A DNA stretch of 64,000 nt from Archivesica marissinica (taxonomy: Eukaryota > Mollusca > Bivalvia > Venerida > Vesicomyidae): NCBI GenBank assembly GCA_014843695.1, contig CM026397.1, forward strand, positions 38,821,227 to 38,885,226. The letters are read 5' to 3'. Under the pieces are notes generated by a model. The model did not search any database. It had not been told where the DNA came from and saw only the letters and a program-made list of their open reading frames with translations. Shown in pieces: positions 1 to 12,066 of the stretch. A program made the translations under genes and the position numbers. Positions within the stretch are counted from its first letter, which is position 1. Each line of letters begins with the position of its first letter.

Positions 1-475
1 AATAAAAACTGTATGGGTGGGTGGGGGGGGGGGGGTATGACAAAATAATTTGGTTGTCAACTTGCTCACGTGCATTCTACGCAACAATGGAAATATGTAT
101 CTCTGAAAACATGTGAACATCAAATACGTACATTTAAATTCGTCAGAGTGCACCATTTACGTTCTAGGACTCAAAATTCCCATGGGACTTTACCAAAATC
201 TCTTCCTTAGGATCTCAATTTATTAGTCGGGCCTTCAAATTCGCTAGCTACGCCCCTGATTATCTATCGGATCAATCAGTCAGCGGCACGGCAACGCCTA
301 ATATAATATCATAGTCGATCAGCACCCGCACCTCATATTATACGATTCCTCTTCTGAAACACACGTTCAGCCCATTTAAACAATGAGTAATTGGCGGATT
401 TATTGCATACATAGCTGAACGAACAGGTGAAATATTATTTTATAGATTGGAGAATACATCTATATCTATAGCATA
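1..475. other. Non-coding, no recognisable feature
   Basis: This is AT-rich sequence with a short poly-G run near 21-35. I see no gene or repeat family member. Confidence 0.5.
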
Positions 476-722
476 TTAACTCTTTCAGCGCCGAATAAAT
501 TCAGAGCATGTGCAAACAACATAGATCCAGATCAGCCGCGGCATAGCGCCGCGTCAGATCAGGATCTATGTTGTTTGCTATTCGGACAGGTGCTTCAGCT
601 CCACTGTCTGAAGAGCAATCAGCATATAGCCTGATCAGACGGCATGTTCTGTTCTGTCCGATCGGGTTCTCTACTATTTTTACAAAGTCGCTTTTATGCG
701 ACATTGGCAGTGAAAGAGTTAA
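476..722. mobile_element. TTAA-ended foldback element (MITE-like)
   Basis: It begins TTAACTCTTTCA and ends TGAAAGAGTTAA, an inverted match. The centre is a palindrome: gcaaacaacatagatcc is followed about 40 bases later by its complement ggatctatgttgtttgc. The same core recurs at 852-1093, 24850-24925 and, diverged, at 60055-60290. Short length and no coding capacity suggest a non-autonomous DNA element. Confidence 0.65.
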
Positions 723-851
723 AGTAATATTCCTGTACAAACTGATAATTTTCCAAAAAAGTGTCTATAATACAATTGTAGTCGATTAGCTTGTGAACAG
801 GTGTTGCTGTATATTTGCCTTGTCCGTAATATATGTTTCACACAGTAACCA

Positions 852-1093
852 TTAACCCATTTCATTCTGGATACCGTTCAAATAGTATTTGCAAAGAACA
901 TAGCTCCAGATCAACCGCCACGTACCGTCTGATCAGGCTGTATGCTGTTTGCTATTCAGATGATCTTGCTAAGACACTTGGCTATGTAGCAAACAACATA
1001 GATCCTGATCAGCATGCAGCGTCACGCTGCGGCTGATCTGGATCTATGTTGTTTGCAAAAGCCTTTAAATGTATCCAGAATGAAATGGGTTAA
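852..1093. mobile_element. TTAA-ended foldback element with near-perfect terminal inverted repeats
   Basis: It starts TTAACCCATTTCATTCTGGA and ends with the complement TCCAGAATGAAATGGGTTAA. It has the same aacatagatcc palindromic core as 476-722. Confidence 0.72.
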
Positions 1094-1097
1094 TGAA

Positions 1098-1435
1098 CAG
1101 ACGGATCTGTAGTACAGTGGTTAACACGTTGGACCGGTAATCCAGGGATTGCAGATTCGATCCCCCGCCTGACCCTAATACAATTTAACAGTCTTTCATT
1201 TGGGACTTTAGACCGAGGTCTCTTGTTGATGCTGTACACCGTGCACGTAAAAGAACCAGAGGCGACTCTAGAATGGGCCTCTCTCTGTGTATCATTGCAC
1301 TATACTCTAACAATCTATAATCTCTTCAGGAGGCGTCGCCCATATGGTGTGTTTTACGTTTATCTATCGTTGCTACCGGCTGCCCATATGAGTGATGCCT
1401 CCTGGAGAGATTAGTTATTTTAGTGTTTGGAAACT
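1098..1435 (+). mobile_element. SINE family A (tRNA-derived)
   Basis: The tRNA-like head has an A-box-like element (ctgtagtacagtgg), a diverged B box (gattcgatccc) and a hairpin with a GGT anticodon position (Thr-like). The body runs to ctcttcaggaggcgtcgccc, followed by a reversed 3' end of the same family. Confidence 0.75.
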
Positions 1436-1676
1436 AAAACTTTCTATGGAAAAGTCGCTAATCATGTCATTAAAATATTTAAAATACTGATTTTTAAGAT
1501 TCTGTCAGGGGAAAAGAGCACTATCGCGCAAATTAGAATATGTTTTTATGTGTTATATCCCTGATATTCTCATACATACAACAATCTATAATGGCATGCA
1601 TTTCATCAAGTGCGATTCTGTACAGTCAGATGTTCCAGTTTCAATGCGTAGATGTGTCTGTATGATAATGTTAATG

Positions 1677-1858
1677 GAAGTCGTGATAGCGCAGTGGTAG
1701 TGTCGTCGCTTCAGGTGCGAAAGGCCCGGAGTTCGTGCCCCGCTGGAGCCGTTACGAGTATGCCCTTAGGCAAAGCATTTAAATTCCACATGCCTCTTCT
1801 CTCTGTTTTAAGAACTTGTTTCGCAATAGAGCTAAAATACATTTGTATAAATTAATGT
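1677..1858 (+). mobile_element. SINE family B (tRNA-derived)
   Basis: It starts gtcgtgatagcgcagtgg (A box) and has a diverged B box (gagttcgtgcccc). It ends with the family 3' end acttgtttcgcaatagagct, then aaatac and ttgtataaa. Confidence 0.7.
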
Positions 1859-1859
1859 A

Positions 1860-2580
1860 TAATGATTAATTGTATAAAGGATAAAATGAAGCACAAACTG
1901 CTATGTCAAGTGTGTGATGCCTTTATTCGGAGTTGGTTCTACTTTAGGCTATCGATCCGAGGTCTGGGAGTTTTCTACAGCATAGAAAGGGTTCATCTAG
2001 TATTCTGTAAAATACATCTTACTACCGTGGCAGTACCAGTTATACATTTGTTTATGGTGAATTAGGGCGTTACCCACTGTATGATGCATTTTATCTTCGA
2101 ATACTTTATTATATAAACGTATTAACACCGGCAAAAATACTCGACAAACCGCTTACGATCATTTATTTTCCGACTGTAAACTGGGGTTAATTTTATATAT
2201 AATATTTAATTTTCGTTAGAAATATAGAGTACTGATTGTACACATATGCATCCGGCGCATACCCTGGATCCCCACACCCACTGCGTTACTACATCACAGG
2301 ACCACGTTGCAAACTAACACCATTGTAGCATCAATCAAATATCATTTCTAGTCAAAAACACACATTAAAATTTTCTGAAAAATACAATAGATTGTCAAAA
2401 AATTGACAAGAATTGAAAGATTGTTTTTTCAGCATACATACATGTGGATTGGAAGCATAAACCGGAATTAAGCATAATTATGCTATATGTGTGTACTGTA
2501 TGTGTATATTATAATGATATATTATAGTAACATTGTACTATTGTCAGTTATGTGATTTTGAATTAAATTGTTATATATTT
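1860..2580. other. Non-coding, no recognisable feature
   Basis: AT-rich sequence with no gene, SINE or tandem repeat that I can recognise. Confidence 0.5.
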
Positions 2581-2582
2581 CG

Positions 2583-2812
2583 GGTTTTTACGCCTGCATC
2601 AGCACCATTTCGGGCTATATCGCCGGCGGGCAGTTTACCTAACAACACCTTTCCAGGGGAGGCTCCAGTGGTTAACCAGTACTTGGGTGCACCAACCTCC
2701 GTAAGAAACTGCCAACTTTTTCATATAAATGAGACACGGTCTGAGCGGGGCTCGAACCCGTGGCCACCAGTGATAAGTCAGCGACCTTAACCACTCGACC
2801 ACGTAGGCGGAC
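2583..2812 (-). mobile_element. SINE family D (tRNA-derived)
   Basis: On the minus strand the tRNA-like head carries ggtcgagtggttaaggtcgc and the B box gggttcgagccccgc. The 3' end reads ctgcccgccggcgatatagc and gctgatgcaggcgtaaaa. A full + strand copy lies at 43655-43897. Confidence 0.72.
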
Positions 2813-3164
2813 GTAATTAAATTGTATTTTTATTTAACCATATTTTATTGCAAATCAATAAATTAAATGTACATTTTGTGTATTAAATAATTATTATAAA
2901 TTTATTTAGTGCAGTTTCATGTCGATTTGCCTGAAAATGTCACTATTAAAACACCCCGTTCATTATTGTATTCCAAACGAGCTTTAGCACACACACACAT
3001 CCCGATAATAATAACAGAAAGTAAATTAAATGCAGGTAAAGGCAGTGTCCTGTATGATAATGGACGGTGTAATTTCCTGTGTGCATGTTTTGCCTGCAAG
3101 TCGCAGAAACGACGCAACTTGTGATGTTGTTTGTAAGGTTCTCGATAGTATTATGTTTGTGGTG

Positions 3165-3310
3165 GTTTCCGTAGCCGAGTGGTACGGTCATTGACATCAA
3201 CTAATGTACCACTCACCGCTTGAAAGTTCGAATCCCACTTGGGTTGTCGAATGTGAGGAAGCTATCCAGCTGACTTGCGGAGGTCTGCGGTTTTACACGG
3301 GTACAAACCC
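3165..3310 (+). mobile_element. SINE family C (tRNA-derived), partly tandem-amplified
   Basis: The head reads ccgtagccgagtggtacggt with B box aagttcgaatccc. The body reads gtgaggaagctatccagctg. Its 3' part runs into the 33-bp array that follows. Confidence 0.7.
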
Positions 3311-3545
3311 GTGCAAGAAATACTGCTAGCAGGGGTATCCGGGTGCAAGAAATACTGCTAGCAGGGGTATCCGGGGTGCAAGAAATACTGCTAGCAGGGG
3401 TATCCGGGGTGCAAGAAATACTGCTAGCAGGGGTATCCGGGGTGCAAGAAATACTGCTAGCAGGGGTATCCGGGGTGCAAGAAATACTGCTAGCAGGGGT
3501 ATCCGGGGTGCAAGAAATACTGCTAGCAGGGGTATCCGGGGTCTT
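3311..3545 (+). repeat. 33-bp minisatellite, 7 copies, from a SINE-C 3' segment
   Basis: The unit is caagaaatactgctagcagg followed by ggtatccgggg. It matches the SINE-C segment tgcctgaaatactgctcaga in diverged form. The open frames across it are repeat artefacts. Confidence 0.85.
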
Positions 3546-3589
3546 TCTCAACCAATCATAGAGTTAGAGTAGCCAGACCACCTACGTTG

Positions 3590-3902
3590 TTGATGCGACT
3601 TTACAGCAATATACAGGTGTTAGTTTACACGACTTTACAGCAATATACAGGTGTTAGTTTACGCGACTTTACAGCAATATACAGGTGTTAGTTTACGCGA
3701 CTTTACAGCAATATACAGGTGTTAGTTTACGCGACATTACAGCAATATACAGGTGTTAGTTTACGCGACTTTACAGCAATATACAGGTGTTAGTTTACGC
3801 GACTTTACAGCAATATACAGGTGTTAGTTTACGCGACTTTACAGCAATATACAGGTGTTAGTTTACGCGACTTTACAGCAATATACAGGTGTTAGTTTAC
3901 AC
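3590..3902 (+). repeat. 34-bp minisatellite, 9 copies
   Basis: The unit is cgactttacagcaatataca followed by ggtgttagtttacg, nearly identical between copies. Confidence 0.92.
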
Positions 3903-4604
3903 TAATGTATGCTTTCATTAGTTTTAGTAAACAGTTTAGTCGAAGTATATGTTATTTCTCAATATTGTATTGTTTATTCAAAACATATCACATATCAATG
4001 TACGGAACAGTCTTATACTGAAAGTTTTTATTAAACGTCCATGTCAGTCTTATATGCAAGGTGGAACATTCTCTTCACGGGTTATAAACGTCTGTTTGTT
4101 TAGCTTTGTGGAATTCCTTGTTTTTGCTACATCTAGCCTTTGTTAGAAGATGAGGGTGATAACGTACATCAACACCCATTACCTCCTGAATGTCTCGTGA
4201 TTAGGAAAATAGGAGTGTAGTCAAGGCAAGATAAGATAGCTATGACGAATCTGAGAATCCATTTGTTTGTTTTATTTGTAGGTGTAATTCGCCCGTCATT
4301 TCCTCTGCTTCTTTGTTCTTTCTTGGGTAAATCATCCGACGGTGATTACTGTTTTCTTATCAGTATTCCGTATTATCTTATGCTGGCATATTGAGCTCGT
4401 ATTCACTTCATTGTTGCGTTATGTTTGTAAATGATATAGTAGTGCATAGTATTATAACCATGCACATTGCGTACGGTTGAGCAAGCTACGTCTACTTAAT
4501 TATTTATAACATTTAGTACAAGATCGATCCGAGATAGCAAACATCCGTCATGCTGCAACATTTCTATATATATAACGTTGTTCCCAATCCTAACTCACGG
4601 TGCG
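3903..4604. other. Non-coding, no recognisable feature
   Basis: No gene or repeat recognised. A short 65-codon open frame at 3949-4146 has no supporting features. Confidence 0.45.
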
Positions 4605-4605
4605 A

Positions 4606-4790
4606 AACACGTTCTTACAACTTATATTAATCACTCTTTAGACCTCATTCCTGGTGGAATCCATCGCCACGAGGGGGAGAGAAGAGGCAATGTGGAATTT
4701 AAATGCCTTGCCTAAGGACACAATCGTAACGGCTCCAGCGGGGCTCGAACTCCGGACCTGAAGCGAGCGCGCTATCGCGACTTCCATAGT
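4606..4790 (-). mobile_element. SINE family B
   Basis: The reverse-oriented 3' end (gtgcgaaacacgttcttaca) is followed by the reversed B box (ggggctcgaactccgg) and the reversed head (gctatcgcgact). Confidence 0.72.
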
Positions 4791-5049
4791 ATAGTGTAAG
4801 AACATTGTGTGTGCTGTTCTTTGGTTAAATACGAGCACGCGTATGATATAAAATCAGCAAAGATACAACATTACAAGGACAATAATGCAACGTTACATCG
4901 ACGGTAGTCCAACACGTGAACGTTATTATCACGTCATTAACATTCCTTAAATATAATGTGGACGAAATGTCAAGGGAGGTAACTAGAGCCGCAGAGTGGG
5001 GTTACTTCAACAGGTTTATATTGGACCACGTAATTATAGGCACAATCAT

Positions 5050-5345
5050 CAGACGGATCTGTAGTCCAGTGGTAACACGCTGGACTGGTAATCCAGGGAT
5101 CGCAGGTTTGATCCTCCGTCTGACACTAATCAAATTAACAGTCTTTCAGATGGGACGTTAAACCGAGGTCTCGTGTCGGTGATTTACACCGTGCACGTCG
5201 TAAATGAACCAGAGGAGACTCTGGAATGGGTCTCTGTCTGTATCATTGTACTATCCTCCAAAAATCTAAAATGACTAATCTCTTCAGGAGGCGTCGCTCA
5301 TATGGGCAACCGGTAGCGACGATAAATAAACGTAAAACACACACA
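5050..5345 (+). mobile_element. SINE family A, nearly full length
   Basis: The head is agacggatctgtagtccagt with the pseudo-anticodon arm ctggactggtaatccag and a slightly altered B box (ggtttgatcc). It ends gggcaaccggtagcgacgat plus aaataaacgtaaaacacac. Confidence 0.82.
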
Positions 5346-5402
5346 CCAACTAATTATAGGCACTCTCAGCTATATCCCAACTGTCGTTCTTGTCTGTGCG
5401 AT

Positions 5403-5644
5403 TTAACCGTTTCAACACTAAGTAACTGACATGGACTGGTCCATGATATTTTTAGACTAATAAATTGATCAGAAAATTACATTTGAATTAGTTCATTTAT
5501 ATCAAAATGGGTAAGTTTTACTAAAAATAGTAAAATTACTAGCAAAAAGTGCAATGCCTGATGAGACGGCCCGTTACGTTCAGCTCATCTGGATCTACAC
5601 TTTTTGCAAACCTATGTAGATGTATGTAGTGTTGAACAGGTTAA
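5403..5644. mobile_element. TTAA-ended foldback element, diverged
   Basis: It is bounded by TTAACCGTTTCAACACTA and the inverted tagtgttgaacaggTTAA. The inside is related to other family members (gatgagacggcccg, gatctacactttttgcaaa). Confidence 0.6.
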
Positions 5645-6003
5645 TGACATCACTACACCACACCAGGCACGCCAGCCAGTTCAGTCGAGATCAATGTTAG
5701 ACACTACAATTCTGTCTCAGATTCAATCCTATCAGTTTCATGCAATGTTCTGTGTAAAAAATTGATTCCTGATGTGCTTTGCAATTAGGGTAATTAAATG
5801 CTTTGAAGCGTTGATAATACATATACGTCATTACAATGGCAGTTGTACGAGATACTGCTTGAATTAACACCGGGATTCGTTTGGAGGGTAACAGCCAATA
5901 TCTTAATAGCTATGCCGTATTATTCTGTCCTATAAGATGGTACACTTTATGAAAGTGGTTAATAGAATGGCATCTAATGACCATCTATCAATAGTGCTTG
6001 GTC
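5645..6003. other. Non-coding, no recognisable feature
   Basis: No gene or repeat recognised. Confidence 0.45.
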
Positions 6004-6235
6004 AACTACAGGGCAGTGTGGAGCCTCCGTGGCATAGTGGATACGGTGACAACCTTGTAACTGAGATGTTGTGAGTTCGAGCCCATGTAGAACCACGGTA
6101 GTGGTGTCCTTAGGCAAGACGCTTAAACCCTCATTGCTTCCTCTTTCTCCTTCATGGCGATGGATTCCGCCAGGATTGAGGTCTCGGAAGCGATTTATCT
6201 AATGTTGTATAAACTGGAGGCTCCGCAATTGAACT
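6004..6235 (+). mobile_element. SINE, B-like tail with a different tRNA-like head
   Basis: The head is gcctccgtggcatagtggat with B box gagttcgagccc. The tail (ccttaggcaagacgcttaaa, ggcgatggattccgcc) is like SINE B. Confidence 0.6.
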
Positions 6236-6236
6236 G

Positions 6237-6434
6237 GGGCCTCCATGGCCGAGTGGTTACGGTCGTTGACTTTAAATAACTGTCCCCGTCACCGCTGTAG
6301 GTTCGAATCCTACTTGGGGTGTCGAATTATTTCATGGGGGTAGATCGGTGGTTCTAGCTGGGTGCCCTTCGTGCACCAATAATAGGTGGACAATCGTCGT
6401 ATGGCCTAAGCTGTTCGTGCAACATTAGACCCCC
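6237..6434 (+). mobile_element. SINE family C
   Basis: The head is gcctccatggccgagtggtt with B box aggttcgaatcc. The body includes ggtggttctagctgggtgcc and the 3' part cgtatggcctaagctgttcg. Confidence 0.72.
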
Positions 6435-6735
6435 ACAGACGGATCTGTAGTCCAGTGGTAACACGCTGGACTGGTAATCCATAGATCGCAGGTTCGATCC
6501 CCCGTTTGACCATAATAAAATTAACAGTCTTTCAGATGGGACATTAAACCGAGGTTCGTGTCGGTGCTTTACATCGTGTACGTAAAAGAACCAGAATATA
6601 ATATGGAATGGGTCTATGTCTGAATCATTGCATTATTCTCCAAAAATCTAAAATGACTAATCTCTTCAGGAGGCGTCGCTCATATGGGCAACCGGTAGCG
6701 ACGTTAAATAAACGTAAAACGTAAATCACACACAC
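6435..6735 (+). mobile_element. SINE family A, nearly full length
   Basis: It is colinear with 5050-5345 and follows SINE C directly, so three SINEs lie back to back between 6004 and 6735. Confidence 0.82.
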
Positions 6736-7051
6736 TTTAGACCCCAAAAACAAAGCAAACAAAGTAAAGGATGGGAATGAAAGAGTTACGGTCTTATTGA
6801 ATGCTTCTCCTTAGAATAAACTACTGTAGTAGATAAAGTATGAACACCCATTGAAACGTGATTCTGAAAGTAATAAAAGTGTTCTAGCAATGGCATAAAG
6901 TACTTTTCTTCAGATATAAGCTTAGTTGTCTTGTTTTAGATTTACACATGATATGCATTCCAGCCAATGCATGTGGCAATCAGAAACAACACACACGTCT
7001 TGCATAACAACGCACACGTCTTGCATAACAACGCACACCTATCAAATATAA

Positions 7052-7378
7052 GAGAAGTCGTGATAGCGCAATGGTAGTGCGTTCGCTTCAAGCGTGAAAG
7101 GGTCCGGAGTACACGCCCAGCTCTAACCGTTACGAGTATAGCCTTAGTGGAAGTCGTGATAGCGCAGTGGATGCGCGTTCGCTTCAGGTGTGAAAGGGTC
7201 CGGAGTACACGCCCAGCTCTAACCGTTACGAGTATAGCCTTAGGCAAGGCATTTAAATTCCAATGCCTCTTCACTATCCCTCGTGGCGATGGATTCCAAT
7301 CAGGAATGAGGTCTCGAGAGTGATTAATATAAGTTGTAACATGTTTCGCAATCGAGCTAAACTCAATTTGTATCAAAC
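7052..7378 (+). mobile_element. SINE family B with duplicated head
   Basis: Two tRNA-like heads (gtcgtgatagcgcaatgg at about 7056 and gtcgtgatagcgcagtgg at about 7151) lie in tandem before one tail that ends with gtttcgcaatcgagctaaa. Confidence 0.75.
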
Positions 7379-7380
7379 TA

Positions 7381-7585
7381 AGGGGTCTCCGTGACCGAGT
7401 TGCTTAATCGCGTACCTTTCATCGCTGTAAGTTCGAATCCCATTGGTGGTATCGAATTATTTCATGTGAGGAATCTATCCAGCTGGCTTGGGGAAGGTAG
7501 ATGGTTCTACCCTGTTGTCCACCTGTGCCTGATATGCTGCTCGGAGGGGCGCCCGGGGTCTTTCTCCACAAGTAATAGCTGAACC
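7381..7585 (+). mobile_element. SINE family C
   Basis: The head is ggtctccgtgaccgagttgc with B box aagttcgaatccc. The 3' part is ggggcgcccggggtctttct. It abuts the SINE B upstream. Confidence 0.7.
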
Positions 7586-7689
7586 CACCCCAAACAAACT
7601 GGCATATAAACGGGAGAACTTAAAAAATAAAATAATAACTTATATCAGTATATAATTGATTGTAGTTTATACATTCACATGCCAGTCTA

Positions 7690-7985
7690 TGGTGGAGGTT
7701 TTACGTTTATTTATCGTCGCTACCGGTTGCCCATATGAGCGACGCCTCCTGAAGAGATTAGTCATTTTAGATTTTTGGAGGATAGTACCATAATATAGAC
7801 AGATACCCATTCCAGAGTCTATTCTGGTTCTTTTACATGCACGGTGTACAGCACCGACACGATACCTCGGTTTAACGTCCCATCTGAAATACTGTTGATT
7901 TTATTAGGGTCAGGCGGGGGATCGAACCTGCGATCCCTGGATTACCAGTCCAGCGTGTTAGCCTACCACTAGACTACAGAGCCTT
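7690..7985 (-). mobile_element. SINE family A, full length, reverse
   Basis: It runs from ttttacgtttatttatcgtc to the reversed head gattaccagtccagcgtgtt and ctacagagcc. Confidence 0.82.
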
Positions 7986-7989
7986 TCTT

Positions 7990-9655
7990 ATTTGCTATGC
8001 ACATACTATTTATAAACGTCTGTAAAGAAGGCCAAGCAGTGTGGATAACATACTTTGTACTAGTATTAGCATGTCTAGGACAACATAACAAAGTGATATT
8101 CAGATTCTATGTAATTTCTGGGACATAGTTTACATATACGATCTGTCAATTTTGGAATATTTACCAAATTCTCAACCAATATTATGAGAACATACTCTAA
8201 ACGTGTTAGTTCGTTTCTTAAATAATATCCAAAGTTGACCAGAGATTACATAATTATATTCTATAATAGTGTAATGTTGTTTTCTTCATAAACTATTTAT
8301 TTTTCATCTCATTACCATGGTTCATACGTTGTTTAAAAGCGTATCACTAACGAATATCTAATAATTAACCTGTATATTAATAGTTCAACTGTGAAAATAG
8401 AATTTCAAAAATAGGTGCAAGTTAAGTTCTTATAAATTATAATCCATGCATCATTGTCAAAAAATAAATTAATATTTAAAACAAAGTGCATTTCAATACC
8501 TTTAAGGTGATACCAAATTGTATATTAATAAACCAAAAATAATAGTGTTATTGCAATGAAAGAATTACTATGAAAATCCTGAAATGGCCATTTATAAAAC
8601 TTGCCAGATAAAATGGCGGCCAAGATAAGATCTTATCAGTGTTTTGACTATTTTCACAGGCCGTGGGAACTATGTATACCGATTACCAAATAAACCCCCT
8701 TATGCTCTAGTCCAACTGCTCCCTCTTGTCATCAGTTTCCTATCCGTGTCACATCCGGAAGGTACTAGCAGATATCGACAGTAAACGAAATGCTACGGAC
8801 CAGTTTTGGAATGGATTAGTATGCTGCTTTTAATTCGACCTTGGTTCGCGTGAAACAAAACGTCATAAGGAATGAGATTTGAATATTAAGAAATTAAGAA
8901 ATGTTTAAAATAATCACCAGATCGCCTGCGGTACGGTTGGTTGCCATGGGCTACTCATAGAACACGATCAGATGGTATGTAATGCGGACGAGGTTTGGAA
9001 CAATCGGAACACCCACTTTTCATACGGTTTGGTCGGACTGGCATTTGGTTCGATCCCAGCATCTTACACGTACAAAGCGTATCGCCTAGCATAGCAGCAG
9101 CACCCCGTCTGCTGTAATCGTTCTCGGATGGCAGTTGGTTAGAGCTAACATTGGAACACACTTACATGTAACGAAAGTAACTTAACGACTGGACGAAGCG
9201 CACAGAAGGGAATTAGGTGGATGCTGGGGGGCACATTTTTTGAACGGGTAGGCAACAGATAGGCCTATAGCTTCAAATGTTGCTAGATACTGACCGTTCC
9301 GCCACATTTTGATCGGATCGAGGTCGTATAAAGACACGGAGCAATGCGTGCGTGCCGTGCCGTGCCGTGCCGTGTGTGCGTGCAAATACACAGAAAGTAC
9401 GCATAAACAACCGGGTTTGAAGTCAAAATCATGGCTGATATAACATATCGACGAATACACTTGTGGTAAATGAACTGGGAACAGACACCGTCCCGTATAT
9501 CTGCATGTGTGTTTAATATGGTTGGAATGTTCGTTATATGGTCAGACACGTTGACCAAACGTGAATTTAATATAGAAGTTGGAAGATGGAAAGAACGCAG
9601 GTTTTCAACAAAATGTTAAATCCAAAGTCCAAAAAGTCCCAAACTTATACTGACA
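7990..9655. other. Non-coding, no recognisable gene
   Basis: AT-rich until about 8900, then more balanced. There is a short ccgtg repeat near 9356-9375. The open frames near 9000-9560 lack gene-like features. Confidence 0.45.
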
Positions 9656-10020
9656 CGAACTAATTTGACAACTTGCTTTTAAGAAATATAATACGAAACT
9701 ATAGTTTCGTTTGCATGTACTTCTATCTGCAGACAGATAATGTTATGCCTGGTCATTGTTACATATGTTTCAGGAGTCTCTTCCCCCCCCCCCCCCTGAT
9801 CGACAGTTATCAGAAAATGATATTCGTAAATAAGTAAATAAGTATCCCCTGCCCCCATTTGACAATTTGCTGTTAAGAAATATAATACGAAACTATAGTT
9901 TCGTTTGCACGTACTTCTATCTACAGACAGATAATGTTATGCCTGGTGTTTCAGGAGTCTTCCCCCCTGATCGACAGTTATCAGAAAATGATATTCGTAA
10001 ATAAGTATCCCCTGCCCCAG
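9656..10020 (+). repeat. Diverged direct duplication of about 185 bp
   Basis: Both halves share aagaaatataatacgaaact, the palindrome acgaaactatagtttcgt, cagacagataatgttatgcc and gatcgacagttatcagaaaa. They differ mainly in poly-C length (14 C versus 6 C). Confidence 0.85.
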
Positions 10021-10592
10021 TACAATATATTTACTTGTCTGCTACTCGTGTATATAACCGTGTACTACGCAAACACTGTTAATTACAAAATGTACATATT
10101 ATAAACATTTTATTTAACATTTCTCTAATACAGCTCTATTTACTTGGCATTATGTTCAGAGATGTTTAATGATATACGGCAAGCCTGCCATGAACACGTT
10201 ATACAGTTGGTATGCTTGTAATGCGACCTTTCATCTAATTTCGTATAACCACACCGCTATGGGGCTCCGTTTTGCTATTTATTCGTTATTTATGAATATC
10301 CATAATACCAGGCGCGCCGTTTTGCTATTTATTCAGCATTTTATGGATATCCATAAATATATTATATATATATTATATATTATTAGTTTCGTTTAAGGTC
10401 AATGTTATATTGGTTTCATTTAAAAAAAAGTCTATAGCATGTATTTCTTGTGCAAACGAGCGTAATCAAGTTAATAACTTGCAGAAGTTGTTTAAGAGAA
10501 TCAAAAACTCATTATCAAACTGCATGCAGAACACTCTCTACTTCATTTATTTGCATTAATTGTATATACTGTGCACTCAACAACATTCCTAG

Positions 10593-10882
10593 TGTTTTAC
10601 GTTTATTTATCGTCGCTACAGGTTGCCCATATGAGCGAAGCCCTCCTGACGAGATTAGTCATTTTAGATATTTGGAGGATAGTGCAATGATACAGACAGA
10701 GACCCATTCCAGAGTTTCCTCTGGTTCTTTTACGTGCATGATGTACAGTACCGACACGTTACCTCGGTTTAAAGTCCAATCTGAAAGACTGTTAATTTTA
10801 TTAGGGTCAGACTTGGGATCGAACCTGCGATCCCTGGATTACCAGTCCAACGTGTTAACAACTGGACTACAGATCCGTCTGT
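10593..10882 (-). mobile_element. SINE family A, full length, reverse
   Basis: It starts tgttttacgtttatttatcg and ends with the reversed head accagtccaacgtgttaaca and agatccgtctg. Confidence 0.82.
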
Positions 10883-10884
10883 GT

Positions 10885-12065
10885 CAACAACATTCCTAAT
10901 CGGTCGTCTGGTGTTTTATAGTCTTTGGAGCAAACTAATAACCAAATAATATAAATATCATCTTAAAGCGACACTACATCAATGAAAACACAAATTTCTA
11001 CAGAATGTATTTTCCTATTATATGGTATAATTTGTTTCCAAATATTTACCTCAAATACTGAGTATTTCAACTAATAAACAAACGCCGTATACGCGGCTTG
11101 TTGACATAACAAAATAACGTAAACACCAATGCAACTAGTGTATTCTGAATAACACGATTTATGGTACAGAATTACCGTTCAATTTCATTTTGTGCTTATT
11201 TATTTGTAGTTATATTCTTAGTTAAATTATCTCTAAACGATATTATCTAGCGCTTAGTATTGACTCCGATGACAAACAAATGTCAATTCAGGAGCATGAA
11301 CGACCGTTATATGAAATCATACTTTCAATCCACAAAAGCACTGTTTATTGATTCAATGTTAGTGTTCGAATGTATTCGGAAGAATTTTAGTAGCAATGCA
11401 TTTATACGTGAACACAAATGCATTCTATTTGCTTTTTACAATGTAATGTCGCTTTAAATGTTGCATTTTATTTTACGTTTTGCAATGAATGTATACAATC
11501 ACTTAGAATAAAATGAATTAAATGACAATAAGAAAATATTTATATTATATATTATTAAACGCCTGGTGACCGATTAGGAATGTTGTTGAGTGTATACATC
11601 TATGTACGTACGACTTGTAATAGTGTACATGTATATAATACACGTGATGGCATGTCTTATATGTGTATTATATAGATGCACAATGTACATTATAAATAAC
11701 GAATACATAAATGTAAGGGGCCGAATTTAATAAGGTCGTAAAAAAAAATATATATATATTTTGGTGGCCGAGTTTAATAAGGTCGTACAACTATATAGAT
11801 ATTTTGTTGCCATGTATTTTGTGCGAATATCTCGATATTTCTTTTATATATATATATACATGTATAGGATTGGCAGTATTTTGAAAAATACTCAAATTTA
11901 TTTCATGAACGTTTTGTGTTTTGATACAAGTCAATCGTCGGCTCTAGCAAGTTGAGTTTGAGAGGTACATGGCTATCGTTGAGGCAGGAGTGAACAGTTA
12001 TTTCACTACGCGGAGTGAACAGTTATTTCACTCCGCGGACAATAGTACCGATACCAATTTTCAGA
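10885..12065. other. Non-coding AT-rich sequence
   Basis: It holds (TA)n-like stretches near 11745-11860 and the diverged start of the following minisatellite after about 11940. No gene recognised. Confidence 0.45.
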
Positions 12066-12066
12066 T

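Noticed and set aside
3311..3902. CRISPR array
   Set aside because: The repeats are directly adjacent with no unique spacers, in a eukaryotic intron-rich context.
5075..5130. True tRNA gene (Thr-like)
   Set aside because: The sequence is the head of SINE A, present in many copies with SINE bodies attached and imperfect stems. No free-standing tRNA with an intact acceptor stem and terminator was seen.
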